This document shows positions 59,984 to 64,000 of a DNA stretch of 64,000 nt, piece by piece. Location: contig QKWP01000068.1 of NCBI GenBank assembly GCA_003550325.1, forward strand, positions 141,588 to 205,587, given 5' to 3'. Numbering within the stretch: the first letter of the stretch is position 1; the number at the start of each line of letters is the position of its first letter. Origin of the DNA: Gigaspora rosea (taxonomy: Eukaryota; Glomeromycota; Glomeromycetes; Diversisporales; Gigasporaceae). The notes below the pieces were generated by a model. That model was given only the letters and a program-made list of their open reading frames with translations, was not told where the DNA came from and did no database searches. Both the position numbers and the translations under genes were made by a program.

Positions 59984-60690
59984 CTGCTGTTTTCAAAAAG
60001 GTGTGAACGATCAGGGATCACCATATCATGGGAAATTCTTTTTTTTTTACTCTCGCTTCTAGCAGAGAAAGATTTTCACCAATTTCCCAATAGAAATAGT
60101 TTTATAGTTCAATAAAATAATACTACTGTACTATTCTAAGTTAAAGGTAAATTTTAATAGGTGAATTAAGAAATTTTTAATAAATTCCTAAAAACGGTGG
60201 TCATCTTGAGTCTTGCTTTATACAGTAAATCAACTATCGAACAAAAGAAACTTTCTTGGGCGTAAAAATTCGTGTATATGCATATTTGTAATATCATATT
60301 TGCATTTTTGTGTTTGCAAATCAACTCCACAGTATGTATAAACACTTTCGACAACTAAAGCAAGTCCCTCTTTTGTATATAAGTTTTGTATCTCCATCAA
60401 TATTAATACGATTATAAAAACAAAATACTGTAAATTACATTGCAATAAATTGTTTATATAAGCGATAATGATAATGATTAGAAAAAGGCATCACGTACTT
60501 ATCAGTACAAGGTGCTTAATCGTTACATGGCTAATAAAATATGTGCTGATCAAGCATCTCGCACTGATAAGTGCGAGATGCCCGTTTCTAATAATGATAA
60601 AAAACTTAATTATTAAATTTCTGATTTCCGATTCCCCATATGAGGTATATGTCATAAAAATCATCTGTTCACACCTTTTGAAAACAGCTA
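59984..60690. mobile_element. TA-type DNA transposon, 707 bp
   Basis: The inverted ends are GCTGTTTTCAAAAAGGTGTG and the same with one A fewer, with TA on each side (59982-59983 and 60691-60692). The repeat copy at 46945 reads CTATATTAATTTGCT, the exact rejoined flanks. Inside, a perfect 11-bp hairpin (CATCTCGCACT-GATA-AGTGCGAGATG) lies at 60555-60580. The minus-strand frame 60445-60230 (YTKEGLALVVESVYTYCGV) may be a protein remnant, but I cannot assign it. Confidence 0.75.
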
Positions 60691-60864
60691 TAATTTGCCA
60701 AAAACGATTGGATAGGAATTAGATCCAGATCAGAATATATAAAATCAGTTTTATATTGTTTTAAAATTTAATTTTTCTTTTGTTTTAAACAAATATCAAG
60801 TGACTTGGTCGTGATGATTACAAAACAATTACGTAATTTTGTTAAAATGAAAATTATCGTAATA

Positions 60865-61005
60865 CAGTAGACCTCTCTAATTTCATAATGTGCATTTAAG
60901 AAAAAGTGCATTTATAGAGGTCAAGCATATATTTGGGCCAGCACTTAAGCGTGCATTTAGAGAGGGTGTGCACTTAGAGAGGTTGCACTTAGAGAGGTCT
61001 GATTG
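60865..61005. mobile_element. pogo-like MITE, 141 bp
   Basis: The ends are CAGTAGACCTCTCTAA and TTAGAGAGGTCTGATTG, with TA on both sides (60863-60864 and 61006-61007). Internal copies of GCACTTAGAGAGGTT repeat the end. A CAG start and TA target fit pogo/Fot-type Tc1-mariner MITEs. Confidence 0.75.
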
Positions 61006-61379
61006 TATTATCCAATCAGATATAGTATTTTTTGTTCCAGCACAATCGTCAATATTTTAGAATTATTTTAAAATTATTTTGGTCCTTTTCAGCAGTCCAG
61101 ACTCTTTCCATTATACCACATTGCTTTTTGTAATCATACATCTTTAATACACTTACTTTAGATATCCATATTACGATATTAGGATACCAATGAAAAAAGT
61201 CTGAATCGCTGAAAAGGATCTACATTGCACCAAAACTAGGAAAGGTTGAATCAATCAAAATGATGAATATCAATTTAGAAGTGGAAATCAGTATAAGAAA
61301 TCATCGATTCCTTTTTTTTTTTTGCAATAATTAATTGAGTTCGAAAAATTGCAATTAATTGATTCCTAAGTCAAAACAA

Positions 61380-61700
61380 ATTGGTAATAGCAGATCATTT
61401 GGCCAGATCTAGAACAAAACAACCTTAAATGTGGTCAAATGATCTACAAGTTTGACCAGAATTACGACCGATGGTTTTATTGATCATGTGATGCAAATCG
61501 CCATGTTTTGTTTCTCTTTCGGCAGTCAGTGCAGTGTCTCATCCCTACTTGTCACTTATTTAGATATTTGATTGAATAAATGTGTAAATAATTTATCGAC
61601 TATAACCGGTCATTAACCATATGACCGACCGCTGTCGACCGGCTATGAGCGGTTAACCGATAATAACCGACCGATGACTGACCGTGACCGACCGAACCCA
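61380..61700. repeat. GGTCAAATGATCT stretch and GACCGACCG repeats
   Basis: 61395-61480 matches the style of 54900-54990 (TTTGGCCAGA, GGTCAAATGATCT). 61595-61700 is a GC-richer run of AACCGATAATAACCGACCGA and TGACCGACCG units. Confidence 0.55.
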
Positions 61701-64000
61701 TCACCATTTTCGATATGCTTAACCAAAAATTTGAAAAAAGTTAATATGTAAGTTGAAAATAAATGTGAGGCTTAAAGATTATAGTAAATTCATATGTTTT
61801 TTATTATAATTTTTATTATCAACTAACACTTATATATCAACAGGTGTGACATTTCCTATGACTGTTGGCCGGAAGTTTATGATAGAATGAAATTTTAGTC
61901 ACGTTATATCGCGTTTTGATTGGCTAACATTGAGCATATTATAAATCTCTTTGGAATAAATAGTACTTGTAACTTATCCTGAGTCATATGATCATATGAC
62001 CAGTGTTGGAAATTACATGTTCATAGAGTTCGCATTTGTGAACATAAATAAATTTTCATCTAATTAATAAACCTTTATTTGTGATCATTTATTTTTTAAT
62101 ATGAACATAAGTAAAAAAAAAATATATGTCACAAAAAATTAATCATCCAGCTTTCCAGAAATTACGCGAAAACAATGACGTGTTTCTGAGCAAATTTTTA
62201 GTTTGTCCCGAAATTTATGAGAATAAATAAAATACCTCTGGTTTAATTTTAGAAACATATTAGAAATATAAAATGTGCTGCATTCAATGAATATTAAATT
62301 ATCCAAAGAATATGTTCCAGGTTTATATTACAATAATTATGATTTGGAAGTTTTTTTATACAAATAAATAAAATAATTTCAATTCGTCATAATGATCCGA
62401 ATCTTTATTGGTGAACAAGATAATAATATTTCTGTATCAATAGAATTCTCCCCAAATAGAAATGAAGTAAATATGAATTCTTCTTATCAAATAAAAGCTT
62501 GGAACGAATGCGAAAGCACCAAAATGTTTATTAAAAATATGGTGGTTTTTAGAGCTTACAATTCTATGCATCATAATAGTTCGAAGTTATGTTTACATTA
62601 ATCAAAAGAATGAAACTATCTGTAATAGTGCACAAGTTTTGTGCGCATTTCCGGATGAAACTGGCAAAGTTAGAAGCTAAAAAAATAAATAATAAATAAA
62701 TAAATACAAATAAATATGACAAAACTGATAAATAACGATAACGAAGAAATCTATTAGAAAGATTTTAATCTGCTTGTCAACAAATAAGTAATTATAAAAA
62801 CAAGGATCAATAAATATATAATGATGTGCTGCCAAACGTAAACCAGAGGATTCTAATTTTAGATCGCTATTTAATGAATAAAGATCTAGATTTAGAATTC
62901 CTGGTTTTCACTTGGCAGTATTCAATTCAAAGCCCATGTTTTGTTTTTCTCGATATGTACTATTAAACAATTTATAATTATTTAAGCCTATTAACGCTTA
63001 ATATTTGATAGCGATAAGCCAATAAGATTCAAATAATAATTCAAATAAATATATTGTAATACGTATAGTATATGCACTTTTCATATACGTATTGTATTCT
63101 TTTCTAATAACGAGTCTAACAGCCACATCTTATTTCAACATTAGGGAAATGGTTCTCTGATTGTAGCTCAGCCTTTTATACTTATATATTTCGCATGATT
63201 TTGACTTTCATTAGGTTAACTATTTCTGATTTTAGGTTTCATCAAAAATTTGGGTCTCACTAAACATTCTTTTATCAGTTGTATGTTTCGTTTTTCATCA
63301 CCATGCTAAAAAGATTTTAACTAACTACTATAGGAGAACATCACTGCTATTCTTTCTCCATATAAAGATATCTGATATGACTTAGGACAGACTGTAGGAA
63401 AAGTTCCCTAGTTTAAAAATCTTTATAAACTGTATAATACATACTTAGTCCAGACCAATTTGGTTCGGTAGTTATATTATCATACCCTATCTCTTCAACC
63501 TTCCCACTCACCTTTTCAATAAAAAAAACTGATATATATGTTAGGCAGTGTAATAATCAATGCCTAATATGATTTAATCAGCCCACATATTTCAAGATAG
63601 AAAATCATCGAGCGCGGGACAAAGAGAAAAATTCTGAATATTGAATATTACGAAAGATCTTTGTCAAAGGAAAATACGATTATTTCGAAATTTTTTTTTT
63701 TTAGAAAAATAATTCGAAAATTTATTATATTCTTTGCCTTCCACTCACCACTTTTTAAGAAGTGAACGTAATGTAAATTAACGAATCAAATTGGTCTGGC
63801 CTTACTTATCAACTACACTTATTTGATTTTTTATTAGTATTCATCACCCAAACTTTAAAGCCAATATTTCCGCTTTAAATATGAATTAAATTCAAAAATC
63901 ACCAATTCATCAAAAACTAAGAATATGCTTTTTGAAATTAAAATAATTGAGGAAATAGTGCTTTCGTTCATTACAATTTACAATTTTAGATAAAATTATT
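61701..64000. other. Intergenic to the window end
   Basis: Apart from the frame at 62392-62601 nothing firm is seen. There is an (AAATAAAT)n stretch near 62685-62715 and no RNA gene. Confidence 0.4.
62392..62670 (+). pseudogene. Possible gene fragment, two frames
   Basis: The frame 62392-62601 gives 69 residues (IFIGEQDNNISVSIEFSPNR, KAWNECESTKMFIKNMVVFR). A second frame continues from about 62600 (NQKNETICNSAQVLCAFPDE) to a stop near 62680. Both parts have protein-like composition, Cys and Trp use unlike the surrounding noise, and read as one protein with a frame change. No family is recognised and no signal peptide is seen. Confidence 0.3.

Overview
The window is AT-rich eukaryotic DNA. 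It has short GT-AG introns, one intact cytochrome P450 gene, decayed copies of a beta-propeller/ion-channel gene family, and very many transposons and MITEs. Together these fit an arbuscular mycorrhizal fungus (Glomeromycotina, Rhizophagus-like). That assignment is an inference from gene-family style and base composition; no rRNA or other marker gene is present.

Layout. 1-2640: repeats, then the 3' flank of a gene array. 2883-38617: four head-to-tail, minus-strand copies (A-D) of a gene encoding a WD40-like N-terminus, a six-helix TRP-like channel domain and a C-terminal coiled coil. All four copies are broken. Between and inside them lie a full-length Helitron (9324-16669) with both ends and a paralogous empty site; a decayed DDE-type transposon (about 17330-20250); a tandem array of palindromes (20425-21320); a 1.4-kb foldback element (23291-24683); a TA-flanked element (26128-26765); and two foldback elements built from GACGAAACC arrays (31310-33020, 35466-36735), each with an 8-bp target duplication. 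38618-41960: intergenic. 42028-43869: a three-exon P450, the best intact gene here. 44320-45418: 3' fragment of a LINE. 45419-57928: gene-poor repeats, MITEs, minisatellites and a 9-bp-TSD foldback element (55011-55680). 58897-59429: a candidate two-exon gene for a 47-residue secreted peptide precursor with a KKR processing site. 59984-61005: two more TA-type elements, then largely featureless sequence to 64000.

How it fits together. The left 38 kb reads as a tandem channel-gene array that expanded and then decayed, partly through transposon insertion. The paralogous copies serve as empty sites, which dates and delimits many insertions. The P450 is an endoplasmic-reticulum monooxygenase with no pathway partner in view. 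The secreted peptide candidate lies just downstream of a triple tandem repeat. The Helitron is of most interest for its state: one continuous Rep-helicase frame of 1847 codons with five in-frame stops and no apparent frameshift, every stop compatible with a C-to-T change.
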